A stretch of 64,000 nucleotides of DNA from Antedon mediterranea (lineage: Eukaryota > Echinodermata > Crinoidea > Comatulida > Antedonidae), in assembly GCF_964355755.1 (NCBI RefSeq), contig NC_092677.1, positions 25,762,101-25,826,100 on the forward strand, given 5' to 3'. Each line of letters starts with the position of its first letter. Position 1 is the first letter of the stretch. The notes under the pieces were generated by a model that had not been told where the DNA came from, made no database searches, and was given only the letters and a program-made list of their open reading frames with translations. Shown here one piece after another: positions 44,561 to 56,248 of this stretch. The translations under genes were made by a program, and so were the position numbers.

Positions 44561-46179
44561 AGAAGACAAAAGAACTTTGTTCGATGAGATTAATATTGTT
44601 AATTTGATGAGGCGAAGATTCCAGAATAGATTTGATGAGTGAGACAGTGGTGATGCTCCAGATTTGTTTTTTTTTTGTTTAGTCTACTAAAATATTGCGT
44701 CACAAAATGAGTACATTACAGTGAAATAGTATAAAGCTGTCTACACTATCAAACATTACCTCAAGTTTATTATGGTTCCTTTTTATTCTGATTTTAGCTC
44801 AAGTATAGATATGGCAGGCCAAAATGGCTTCCTTGTATGAATATTAAACGGAATTGACATCTAGAACCTGGACTATATAGGAGCTTAAAAAATACTTTTT
44901 AAAATGTGAGGAAAAACACTAAATGCTTCTATATATAAATTTACGTAAGGGCAAAATTCGGTAAATCGCGCCTTACTTCTAGAATTTTTACTCGATGGTA
45001 TATAAAGTTGGTTCGTACTTTCGATACTGATTTTAACCACCTGATGTAACCCTGTTTATTAATTAAATTAAGTTAGATAATTAGTTATTGACGATTAAAA
45101 CGAATTTAGGTTCAACGATTTGCCCCAAATAGGGGTGTTTTCCGATCGTGGTATACACTGTCAGTGTCTAATGGATGTCCATCTTGAAAAATACCCGCCA
45201 CAAAAATGCGAGGAGGCTTCGCATTTTCCTATCTCCTCCTACGATAATTGTTTTTAATAGCTGAAAACAGGTTGAACAGCTAGAGTACAGCATCATAATG
45301 TTGAAGACAGGCCGATTTTCTTTAAAAAATAATATTTTGATAGATTTAATATACGATTATACAAATGTATTGATTTGCGATGAATGGAACATCCCAATCT
45401 CTCAGTTTGCCAGAGTTTGGTTTAACACAAGTAGGTAAATATATGGGCCCTTTGAGAATAAACTTGCAATACTTTAACAATACTGTAAATACCTATTAAC
45501 TATTTTTGGTCGTCATTTGAATCGAACATTTCTTACTGTGAATGTTCGTACTGTTAGATGTAATATAAAAATATATACAAATAAACTTTTTTACTGAGAT
45601 TGTGGTTAGGCTCTACTGTTAGATATATAAACACATTATTATATACAAATAAACTTTATACTGACAGTTCCTTCTCAACGTTTGTATTAATTAATAATTA
45701 CCAATAATATAAACGTCGTAGTGGTGTATCGTGACATGTACTTTAATATTTCAATCGATTATGACAGTGACAGTTTTAACAAAGTATTAAATTGCAAATG
45801 TTTTACTGTATTTAGAGGTATATTATTTATAGGCCTATAAAACATGAACAAAATATTTCGTTACTGAGTGGATAAAGAATATATTTAAAAATTGTTCCTC
45901 TTTGTACCTATCCGCTTTCCCATCCCTCAACCCTAATTTTACATTACAAAACACAAATTGGGTTTCTTTAAATGAGTCCAAATCAAAAATTTGGACTCAT
46001 TTTGTGATAAGTTTCTCCTTAGGAAGTAATTCCCAGGGTGCTAATTTTAGTTGACTACATAAATCATCGTGTCTATTTATTCGTTTCTGTAAACGAAAAT
46101 GTATTGTAGTCCTGCGGTACGTACATTTGAAATCGCCAGTTTTGTTACGCTGAATTCGAGAACCATCTGTGGGTACGAC

Positions 46180-46216
46180 CTAGATGGTACGCGAGCGAAG
46201 CGAGCGTACCATCTAG
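46180..46216. other. Perfect-stem hairpin
   Basis: CTAGATGGTACGC pairs exactly with GCGTACCATCTAG across an 11-bp spacer that is itself a GAGCGAAGCGA repeat. Confidence 0.7.
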
Positions 46217-47424
46217 TCATTTAAAATACGGTACACTAATTTGTTCTGTTATAAGTATTTATTGACGAAATGTATCATACATCTGATTGGCCGATTCGCA
46301 GCAGCCATATGAGGGACCGATCCTTCGATTTGTTTAAACAATATCTAGCATTTGGTCTATAACCACACACTGCTTACCAATTTTTTGGATGAACTTATAT
46401 ATATTGCAGGGTGAGTTTATAACTGGATCAGTACATTAGGAATAACATATCTAATTTCATATTACACTTAAATCATTGCAAACGAGCAAAACAAACCTAC
46501 ATACTAATTCTTAATACGAGGGTATTAAGTTGTTTGTAATATCACAAATAAAATATTTTCCAAATGAAAGAAGAGCATTTGTTAAAATGAGTAATTATTT
46601 AATAAAATAATAAAGCGTTAATTTAATAGCATCACGCCTTCTCTTTTAAATAATTTGTTATTTTTAAATTAAATGTATATTTATAATAGCTAACAAATGC
46701 TTTCAATTGTTACTTTGTCAAGAATATTCTACAAAAATCTGTTTCGTAAATATTGTAAGAATATGTACAGTGTTTTATTAAACTTGTAAACGCAATCTTG
46801 TATCCCATTTTACGTACGATTGTTAAAAACTACATCATACAATAACATAAAACTTTGTACATACTTTGTAAATGTCATAATGTATACTCTTGCATATATC
46901 TTTCTATCTAAAAATAACGCAGCTTTTTTATCAGTCAATTTTAACAAGAAAAAGAAATTTTCTTAAAACCAGCCAGTCATATAAAAAAAACAAACAGTTT
47001 ATGCAATATGAAAATTAGGCATATAATAATTTCTTTTTACAAACTCTTTAAAATTATGACGTCATTACTTTTCTTTTTAGGAATACATGTAATTAGTATT
47101 TGATTACTTTATTTATTAAGTTATTAAAGCCATCACCAAACAGAAAATAAAACACACAAACATTTGTTATTCCTAATCACATTATTTCACTGCCCCCAAC
47201 ACATCACATTTATTCTCATAGTATTAAAAACCTAACCTTTGCACAGTAGCACCTTTTGTTAGTAAGGTAGGCTTTTTAAACTGGCCTAACTCACGGGAAT
47301 GCACAGTAGTATATAAAGGGGTTAGGATCATATCTCCCAATATATTTGTATTTTGTATTAATATTTGTCCTCAGTGAGGAAATTCGGATTAGGCCCTCCA
47401 CGGACCCACGGCAGCCAGCAGTGC

Positions 47425-47530
47425 AGCGCCTACCAGATTAGGCAATGAGAGTAAAGCATCTTGCCTAAGGATGCAATTAGTATGGTACAGATAACCTCGA
47501 ACCCATGCCTATCACATGCTATATGCGACA
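47425..47530 (-). repeat. SINE-like fragment with B-box
   Basis: On the minus strand a GGGTTCGAGGT B-box-like word is followed by GCATCCTTAGGCAAGATGCT and TTACTCTCATTGCC, the same core as at 1358-1416. Confidence 0.55.
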
Positions 47531-47962
47531 TTACACGGTCACCAGTTTTATGCGCAAGAAATGCGTGCCTGATAAAAATCTGATAAAGAATCGACAGTAG
47601 CTGTGTAAATAATTGCACAACATAACTCTGTAAAAGGGGTGGCGTACCTGCGTAACTAAATTGCGAAAGAATCAATATCTGCGTAACTAAATTGCAAAAA
47701 GAGTCAACATACCTGAACATATTAAAAACTTGTTATGTCACTGCAACTGACATGGCACAACTTATTTGTGAAAACTTGCAGTATCCATTATTGGCATACT
47801 TAGAATTAACAAACAAGACAAACAACTATTATAAGAAAAATCGTTGTGGGTACAATTAGTTAATTAAATAAAACAAATCGAAATATTTCATATCCAGATT
47901 ATGTTTGGTAATGCAGCGTTTATGAGGTATAATAAAAACAGTTAAAAAATAAATATTGATCG

Positions 47963-50900
47963 TTATAATTTATCGTCTGTTTGTAAAACAGTGTTAATAA
48001 TGTAGTTGTGTAGTGTAGCGTTTTGAAGGATTTCTAGGTGTTCCCCTCCTGATATCTCAAATTCTGAAACTGGTTGTTTTTGTTCGTTCTTCCACCTGTA
48101 GAAAACAAAACAAACATTTAAAAATCAACATATACCAGGATAATAATTACATTCGATATTTGTCCTACAGAAAACAAAAGAAATTAGAAATGTGTAGAAC
48201 AATATTAAAACATAGAATAAACAATGGGACTAAAACATTATTTCATAAAGTCACGTGGTGTAAGTGGTTATCCTAATAGTTCTAGGATGAAAATCTGTTC
48301 AATTTCTTTAAAAATGTATACCGTATATCCTCTGGTATAATCCCACTCCACTAGAACATGAAATTAGGCCGACTTTGGGGGTGGGGGGATTATACCTGGG
48401 GAAACCCTGGTTCAGGAAAAAAAATGATTGGTAAGCATTTCTTGTAAAAACTCATCTGAACTGGCTAGAGAGAGGCTAGAGTCAATAATGGGACTATACA
48501 CGGGGATATGCCTGTTTGTGAAATCACACATATAAAGTAGGGGTGGGATTAGACCCAAAATGGGATTATACCTAAGGATATAAGGTACAGTATTTATCAA
48601 TCTATTTATGTTCAACCTGCATAGAAACCAGTTCCCCGCAGGGATCTGGTTAATGTTCTCGATTATGATTCTAATTAATCGTCCAATTAATCGAGTCATT
48701 AGATAGTAATACACATTTTATATTTCGCTAGGATACTAATAAACTTACTTCAGAAGATATTTTAGACTTCTCATATTAACTGTACCGTCCCCGTCTCCAT
48801 ACTTTATTGTAGGTTGCACGTCGGGAAAATCAGCATCATACGTATAATGCTCCTCTGTCGGCACATCCTTACCGTGGACAGAGAAAACCGGAACACCTTA
48901 CAAAATAAATGTTAAAATATTTTTTTTAATTTACAATATTGTAAAAACATATATTTCAATTGAAATTCCCAATTTTTCCCACCTGTAGTTTAGCAAGGCA
49001 ACCTAACAACAAGACACTGAACTCGCCAAGATATTAGAAACTCGTAACAGTCCTTTAATCTTATGTCTGGCTGCGACAAATACCAACAATACTGTACTAT
49101 GTGCAATGTCTGTTAAGGGGTGTGGAACTGATCGTGTCGCAGCCACAGATGAACCCTTTGATCTCCAGAGCTCAGCATCCCATTAGATTGCCTTAAGTTA
49201 AGTATTTATTGTGGCAAAATTAAAACACTCAGGAATACAAATTTAACATCGCAATGGAAGTGAAAGCGCCCTCAAACAAGTATCTCATACCTGGAGGTTC
49301 CATAGCACTGATCAATGGTTTAGTATCCTTCCAAAGTTCGTAGCCAATTGGAAACTTGATATCGTTATACAACTGATGATAATCGTATGCTGTGTAGTTA
49401 CGTGTTGGCGTGCTGATAATGACTTCATCTTTGTCCCACAAGCTCTGTACAGGCGCTAGAATCGCACTGCTGGGGTATGTACGCTGCGCCATTCTTGCCT
49501 TGATGGAATCAACGGCCCAAACACCAAAATTATCACCTTCAACACAAAAGTATATAATGATTATAGTGTTAGTACAATATATGAATAAAATACTGACAGA
49601 TGAGGGCATATCAATTTGATCTCTGGTGCGCGTGCGTACAACTGAGGACTAGTGCTGTTCCGCCGTACCACGTCGAGAATGTTAAAGAGTCGCTATCCAA
49701 TCGGGTTTGAACTATACCATGAAAGTCCCAGTAGTCTAATGGTTAGGACATCTGCATATCCAGCAGAAGGTCCAGGTTCGAATCTCGGTTGGGGCGACTT
49801 TTTCTCATTCTCACAGATTTCCTCATTTTTATCGTTTCAAATGAATTAATCAAATTTCAGTATATCACCGGGCGGTTTTTACATACATATATACCAAATA
49901 TATACAATATATCATGTAATATGCATACGTGTAAAAGCAAAGGAGCTTGTCATATAGTTGGACCTGGGGAAACGCCACCCTGTCCTGGCACTCTAAATTT
50001 TGCACATGACTTGATAACTATGTGATGTGAAATCCATGATTTCTAAACCAAGTCTCATATGAGGCTTAGGTAGTGCTGTTGGATTGGCCGACTTGAACCA
50101 AGGAGTGCATTTTAACTATCAAATCACAGTGCCACTTTTCATAGTGTTGGTTTTCATCTGTGATTGAGTAATTTAGTATATATATATAAAGTAAAAATTC
50201 AAAATGAAGTTTATACAACTATATAGTTGTATAAACTTCATTTTGAATTTTTACTTTTTTGTTAAATCAAAATAACATACTTCTAAATTTTGTGTATTGA
50301 TATCAATTTTCTGTAATACATTCCGTGTACGGTACCTGATACATAAAGTCTTAGAATTTTTGTAGCGCCACCTAGTGGTGATGCGATAGGAGCCCACGAT
50401 TGTATAAACTTGTCCTTCCATGCCTGATCTTGGTGGTTGAGGAAGAAGAGGGTGTACACACAGCCTAGGCTGTGACTAACCAACACCACTTTTGTGTTGC
50501 CATTCATCTGGTATGTCTCTTCAATGAGGGCCACTAACTTTTTAAAAAAATCCCCAGCTTCATCTGTAAATAAAAGATATTAAAAATTAATTTAAAAACT
50601 TGTTTATTTAGCAAATTTCTGGATCATATTTTTGGAATTGGCATAATTGATTTATCACTTTATTTCTTTAAAGGCAATCCCGTCACAAGGTTGTAATCTT
50701 TTTGGGATTTGCCTTCGTCCATTTTCTTGTTTTATCACTTGCCATTTTGTTTTTGTTACTTTTGTCTTTTGGACGTAAATAAATGTTCCTTGAATTGAAT
50801 TGATTTCAGAATAAAAATTCCATATATTAATATACAACAAACAATACAAAACGGAAAATCACACTAAAATAGGATTTTCTCAGATTTAGTGAAGAGATTT

Positions 50901-53900
50901 GAAGATCGTAACAGTTCATAGTGCACCTAACAAGATCATTTTAACTATTCAAAACTATATATTAAAAAAAAAAAAACTTTCTATTATTTAAAAGTCGAAG
51001 ATAGCCAGGTCTCGGGTCCATTCTATTGTCGCCACAGATTGATATCTTCATCAGTACTTCTATGAATGGATGATTAGGTGGGAACACGAACGCTAGTTGA
51101 TCATACCCAGTACCGTTTTGATCGTACGATTAATTGGGAAACCACCTCACGAACAAATAATATAATTGACTGAATTATACCTAAATAATTACCATATTTG
51201 ATCACACGCAACAAATTTTTCAGATTCTGTTCAACTTACAGAGCACAAGAAACAACTGTATGTTCTGATACGATTTTTCGAGATTTTCTGTATAAAAACT
51301 TACTTGGTGCTAGTCGGAAATCAAACGGAGCGCCACGGACTGACACGTTTCTCGTATAACCCTTAGCGACGAGTGCATCCACTAGTCCAACATAATACAT
51401 TGCTGTTAATAAAAAGAAAAATTATTCATAATTTGTTTATTAAAATATACAAAATTTATCCATTGTTTTAACAAAATGATTGTTATTATTATTATTTCTT
51501 TAATAAGTTTATAAAGATACAGAATATTTAGTAAAGGCGTCTAGTTAGTTTTCTTTCTGTTCTTTTTTTTTCTTTGTCAAGATTTACTCAAATTGTATGT
51601 TTTTTTTTGTATAAATTTGTATTACTATAATGTATTGATATTTTTCTATGTTAATGTTTTGATGTTTCTGTATACTTTTTATACTGTTTTTATGTAAATA
51701 CAATACTTTCAGCTTCTGCTGCTTTTTGTAAATATGTTTTTTTTATACCGAAATAATAAATAAATGTAATTATTTACTGTGGTTTATCCTTCTGAATTCT
51801 TTTTCTCATTACAATTAAATTCTATTCCCGTTTTTTTTAACGAAAAAATGGAAAATGTATGGTAATGCTAATTTTGATAGAAAGAAATAATAATTGTCTT
51901 TTGTGTAGCGCCTAACCAAAATAAATTTTCTCTAAAGCGCTACGACAACAAGGCTCGAACTAGGTAGAAATTACGTAATTTTATATGCTATGTGAAGAAG
52001 ATGGGTTTTAGGCAACTGTTTGAAGATGTCAATAGATAAATAAATAATCATGTGTTGATAGTAGTAATTAAGTATTATGTATGATACTATTTTGATTAGT
52101 GTGATGTGACACTTACTGAAGCTCTCATGACTAGGATCGAACCACTCAACTGTTGACGTATTTCCAAATCCTGGCACCGTGATTTTCACACCCTTTGGAG
52201 GTGAACTTGTCCTTGTTTTTATATCATATACAAGTCTATAAATAGGAAGGATTAGGAGAGATATAGATCGGTTAGTCACCAATAACCAATAAAAGAAGAG
52301 GGTACAATAAATATAATTAGCTTTAACAACAAGGTACATACTGTAGTGGCAATACAGTACAATAAAATGTTTACACAATGGAATGATGTACATTTCACTA
52401 GCTTACAGTACAACCATTTTCTGATATGAGCACATATTGATTTCGCCATGCAAATGTTCAAACAAAATATGTATTCTTTCTTCCCAAAGTTTCATTTTGT
52501 ATTACAGAAAACAAAACAGGTTTAAATTGGTGATCAAAACGTAAACAATTTCATTATCACTCATTACCACAAGAATGGAAAGGATGAGTAAGTACAGTAA
52601 TACCAGCATAAATATTGCTATTATCTATAATCCTTTATCTTGTTGTACAGGAAGCCAGGAAGTGTGGTACTATACTGTACTATATGCTGAAGACCGTTGC
52701 ACCATATGGTTAATATAATTGTATGGTATGTATACCTGCTAACTTTTTCAGTGGCCAATGCGCGAGACGTTAAATTTAAATTATATAGCGCTCTCTATGT
52801 TATTTTAACTCAAATTAACCGCTCTCTATGTTTAATTTTTTGACATATTGAGTTGGCTTTCCTGTATACAATCAATAATAATAACTTATTTCTCAGTCAA
52901 ATAAAAACAAATTACAGTTAACATTTTCTAAAATAATAGATAATAAGTTAGAATTTAGGGGTATCCCACTGGAAGCTTAAGCTTTAAAATGTGGGGACCA
53001 GGCAACATATTTAAGTACAGTAGGGTAAGGTAAGAAACATGTAAAAAATGATAAAGAACAAAAAAGGCATTTAACTTAACGAATGCAGTAGTACACTACT
53101 GCACATCAACCATGAAATACAAATAAACATAGGCCTAGGCTATTTAAGCTCAAATTAATTAAATAACGTGCAGTCCAAGTCCCAAGTTAATTTCAACATG
53201 TTTTTCTGAATATTTTTATGGATGCGTGAAAAATAGCTACATATGCGTGAGGCATAAAAAATACACACAAGAATTGTGCATGAGAGTTGGTACAGTAGGT
53301 ATAAAGGGCCTTTCACACCTGTTCCGGCACGGTTCCAGCGAATCGAATGCCAATGTTTCGTTTTCACGACGCTCCACACGGCTATGCACCAATCGATATG
53401 CCCATAGCCGCGTAAAAATGAAACACTGACTTTCGATTGGGTTTTCCGGCGCCGGACCGGAACCGTGCCGGAACAGGTGTAAAATTAAGAATTTAGGTCT
53501 ACAATATACATTATGCTTACCTTATATTTTCAACGAAACAGTTTATAAAAGGTGGGATAAACTCGCCTACATCTAACCAGATAAAGAATGAAGTGGTGTG
53601 CTCTCGGCAGTAAAAATGTGGCGCTTCACTTTTATTCAGTGTTGCTTTTAATTGGCTACCACCATCGCCTGGCACTGCAAAAAAATAAACACATTCAAAA
53701 TGTATTGTCGCGCAAAAATATAAAATAGGAAGATTAATAAAATCAGACTTTAAATAGGCCATTTTGTAGTTTTTCACTTCTGTAAAAAAAAAACCCAAAA
53801 ATAATTATTTCACATAAATAGACAAAAGAAACCATTAATTGTAACCAAAAACCATTGTCTGACAGACAATTTTAAGTTTATTTCTTGCTGTAAATTGCAT

Positions 53901-56248
53901 TTTTTTAAGGTAAATAATTTTTTATTTCAATCCATTTTTTGGTCAAAGTGAATAACTACTGTATTACGTGACATTAAAATAGCATTTTCAACAAGAAACA
54001 AATGTAATAATAATATTTATTCGGCAAAAGTTATTAAAAGTATGTTTTACATTTAATCTTGCCAGGAGCAAGTAATAGGCAGAAAACTGTTCTTACTCCA
54101 TCATTATTTAATTAATACTGCTTATTTTGATCCTAGGTTGAGATCAAGTACTGTACATTTTCTGATACATGTTCTGAATAAAACCGTATAGTATTAGTAG
54201 CATGCCATAGAAAGCTAGGAACTATCAGTATCTATCTATCTATGATACAAGACCTACACTGATAAGATTGAACTCTAATACATACATGCATTTATTTATA
54301 CAGTAACCCATTTTAAAGTTGTTTTGTTTGCTTTCAAGTCAATAAAATGGTGTATTGCAAACACTCTTATCAACTTGGAGTGATCACACCAGTTCAGCTA
54401 CAGAATACACATATATGTAATATACTGCATTGCAGAGAACATTTTCAGTAACAACATTGATTATAACATCTGATAAATCAGAATTTTGATTAGAAAAACC
54501 ATAGTTTTGTATTGTATTTTTAGCTACTGAGTATAACATTTGATAAAAAAAAAAGTAGGCCTGGTGTTTTAATGACATACAATGTTATCAAGCACATGTT
54601 ATTAGAATGCCATATGTTAAATGTAATTAATATTTAAACAAAATTAAAATCAGTTGAAATATACATCTCTCCTGAAGTGAATTGATTGTTTTGGCATTGT
54701 GGAGCAGTCTTCAATCACGGACCTATAAATTATAGGCCCGTGCTTCTTCAATCTAGTAAACCTTTAATTAAATTTTTATGCATAATAATCAAATAAATAA
54801 AATAAAACGTGATGTTGGATGGCATGTATTTGATATACACTTTATTTTATGTTTTGACAAAATATTGTATGTATGTATGTCTGTTCTGTAAACTCCTGCC
54901 TGGTCTCTGTCCGTCTCTGTACTTACTGCCCTGCCACATCATCTTTTAGAACTACTTATTGATTTCGATCCAAGTCGGCCCTAAACCGTCTCGGCCAAAG
55001 TCAAGTCGGCCCCAAGTCAACTCAGCCAAAAAATAATCGGTCAACTCGGCCCCGTTAAAGTATGGAACGCAAAAATTGCAAATGAAGGGGATTGATAAAA
55101 TAATATTTCTTCACAATTTTTTAACTATGAATAATTCTGACTTTTAATGAATATTAATATTTAGACAATAATATATTTTTAGCAAAAAAATAGGAATGAT
55201 TTCACTAACTTTCCTTTATTTACGTTTAATAAAATTTCAAATTGCACAATTGAAAACAATTCGTAGCTGCGTCTCACTGCGCCTTTGGCAGCTTTTTCGA
55301 TATCTACAACTGCTACGTGTTTTCGCTGACCGTGGGATTCCCCTTTTTTTTTAAACGCAAATCATGGACAAAAACGATAGGTACGATCATTTTTTCTATG
55401 GCAAAATGGTGGAACGTAGGCCTCCGTCTTCGATTTACTAAAATGCGGTACCTGTACGTGTTTTTGTATCACGCGTGTACTTATATTCATATCGGCAATG
55501 AGTTCATTTTTTTATATATTATTTAATTATATAATATTTTTTATTTCTTCATTTTTTTTAAAGCGTGGATAGTAAGAATCATAATAATATTAAGCACTTT
55601 TTGCGTTCCATACTTTATTCTGGCCGAGTTGACCGATTCGTTTTTGGCCGAGTTGACGTGAGAGGCCGAGTTGACGTGAGAGGCCGAGTTGACTTGGGGA
55701 CGACTTGACGTGGGGTCGACTTGACTTTGGCCGAGACGGTTTGGGGCCGACTTGACCTGCACCCGTATTAATTAGTACTAGGCCTACTACTAGTTAAGTA
55801 GGCCTATTAATTATTCACATTAAGCCTAGGCCTAGCTAGGCTAGGCCTACTAGTCATCATACAACAGTCACCGAGTCAGTCAGTACATAATAAGAAAGAA
55901 AGTAAGACAACTAAATATTTCACGGATCCTATTTCACAACAGAATAGTTAAGACAAGTAATTAGACACCAACAGTGTTTAATTAACATATTCTCGAAAGC
56001 CTCAGCTAGTCTATGCCCACTATCATTACCCAACCAAAAGCGCGCCTGCTGCTGCCCAATTGATAGTATGTCCACGTCCACAACAAGAAGAGCGAGGCCT
56101 AACAAAAACAACAAAGCAAACTCGACTTACGTAAAATAACTGGGTATTTTTTAAACTGCTTGACCGAACCTCCTGTTGTTAAAAGTATACTGAAAATAAT
56201 AAAGCAAAAAACGGTGAATAATAAATCGATTTTCTTTCGAAAATACAT
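47963..56248 (-). CDS. PLA2G15: Lysosomal phospholipase A2 (group XV) / LCAT-family acyltransferase (complete, 8 exons, 414 aa)
   Basis: Predicted lysosomal phospholipase and transacylase that degrades phospholipids and acylates ceramide. Exons: 56131-56248, 53521-53674, 52117-52235, 51304-51402, 50336-50563, 49291-49536, 48749-48896 and 47963-48095, totalling 1245 nt with all phases compatible. Residues 1-30 are a basic start plus a hydrophobic stretch (LLFTVFCFIIFSILLTTGG), read as a signal peptide, followed by YPVILLPGDGGSQL. Other family blocks are FFIWLDVGEFIPPFINCFVE, VPGFGNTSTVEWFDPS and VRGAPFDFRLAP. The catalytic triad is visible: serine near 195 in SHSLG, aspartate in GDGDGTVN near 356-358 and histidine near 390 in GGEHLEIL. 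Length matches human PLA2G15 (412 aa). The motif set fits PLA2G15 better than plasma LCAT. Confidence 0.94.
49728..49885 (+). repeat. tRNA-derived SINE in PLA2G15 intron 5
   Basis: The first ~72 bp has a wobble-rich tRNA-like layout: a TCTGC/GCAGA anticodon stem with a 7-base loop (ATATCCA), GTCTAATGGTTAGGAC as the D region and CCAGGTTCGAATCTCGG as the T arm. The tail TCATTCTCACAGATTTCCTC matches 28275-28370, so it is called a SINE rather than a tRNA gene. Confidence 0.6.
50188..50257. repeat. Perfect 70-bp palindrome (35-bp arms, no spacer)
   Basis: The left arm starts AAAGTAAAAATTCAAAATGA and the right arm is its exact reverse complement, meeting at ACTATATAGT. It lies in PLA2G15 intron 5, about 80 bp from exon 5. 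Confidence 0.92.
51000..51150. repeat. Interspersed repeat, inverted fragment
   Basis: Contains ACTTCTATGAATGGATGA and GGTACTGGGTATGATC-type words (in reverse) shared with 170-375 and 1440-1560. It lies in a PLA2G15 intron. Confidence 0.6.
53304..53484. repeat. Palindromic GC-rich MITE in PLA2G15 intron 2
   Basis: TTTCACACCTGTTCCGGCAC and GTGCCGGAACAGGTGTAAAA are inverted termini. The unit ends about 36 bp from the exon at 53521. Confidence 0.75.
53700..54060. repeat. Family C-related repeat in a PLA2G15 intron
   Basis: Shares AAGATTAATAAAATCAGACT and the following TTTAAATAG block with 17381-17420, but lacks clean termini. Confidence 0.5.
54957..55773. mobile_element. Second foldback transposon with GTCGGCCCC inverted repeats, PLA2G15 intron 1
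   Basis: The arms run from AAGTCGGCCCTAAACCGTCT to AAAGTATGGAACGCAAAAA on the left and, inverted, from TTTTTGCGTTCCATACTTTA to AGACGGTTTGGGGCCGACTT on the right. The right arm carries extra GGCCGAGTTGACGTGAGA units. TATTGATT and TATTAATT beside the ends (54957-54964 and 55766-55773) look like an imperfect 8-bp target duplication. Confidence 0.7.

Larger units (their letters stand above)
42543..47962. other. Intergenic region between convergent FBXO15 and PLA2G15 genes
   Basis: It holds the FBXO15 3'UTR, a family A fragment (43009-43100), a family C end, the pseudo-exon at 44075-44198, a LINE tail, a family A scrap at 44730-44757, hairpins at 45973-46003 and 46180-46216, and a SINE fragment at 47425. 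Between about 44900 and 47400 no gene is recognised. Confidence 0.5.

Noticed and set aside
49728-49800. Functional tRNA gene
   Set aside because: The anticodon stem closes, but the acceptor and T stems depend on wobble or mismatches, and a SINE tail follows that recurs at 28.3 kb.
55929-56114. Alternative PLA2G15 first exon starting MLFLLGLALLVV
   Set aside because: It has a possible in-phase donor, but the upstream exon at 56131-56248 gives a better signal peptide plus the family block YPVILLPGDGG and a GTAAGT donor.
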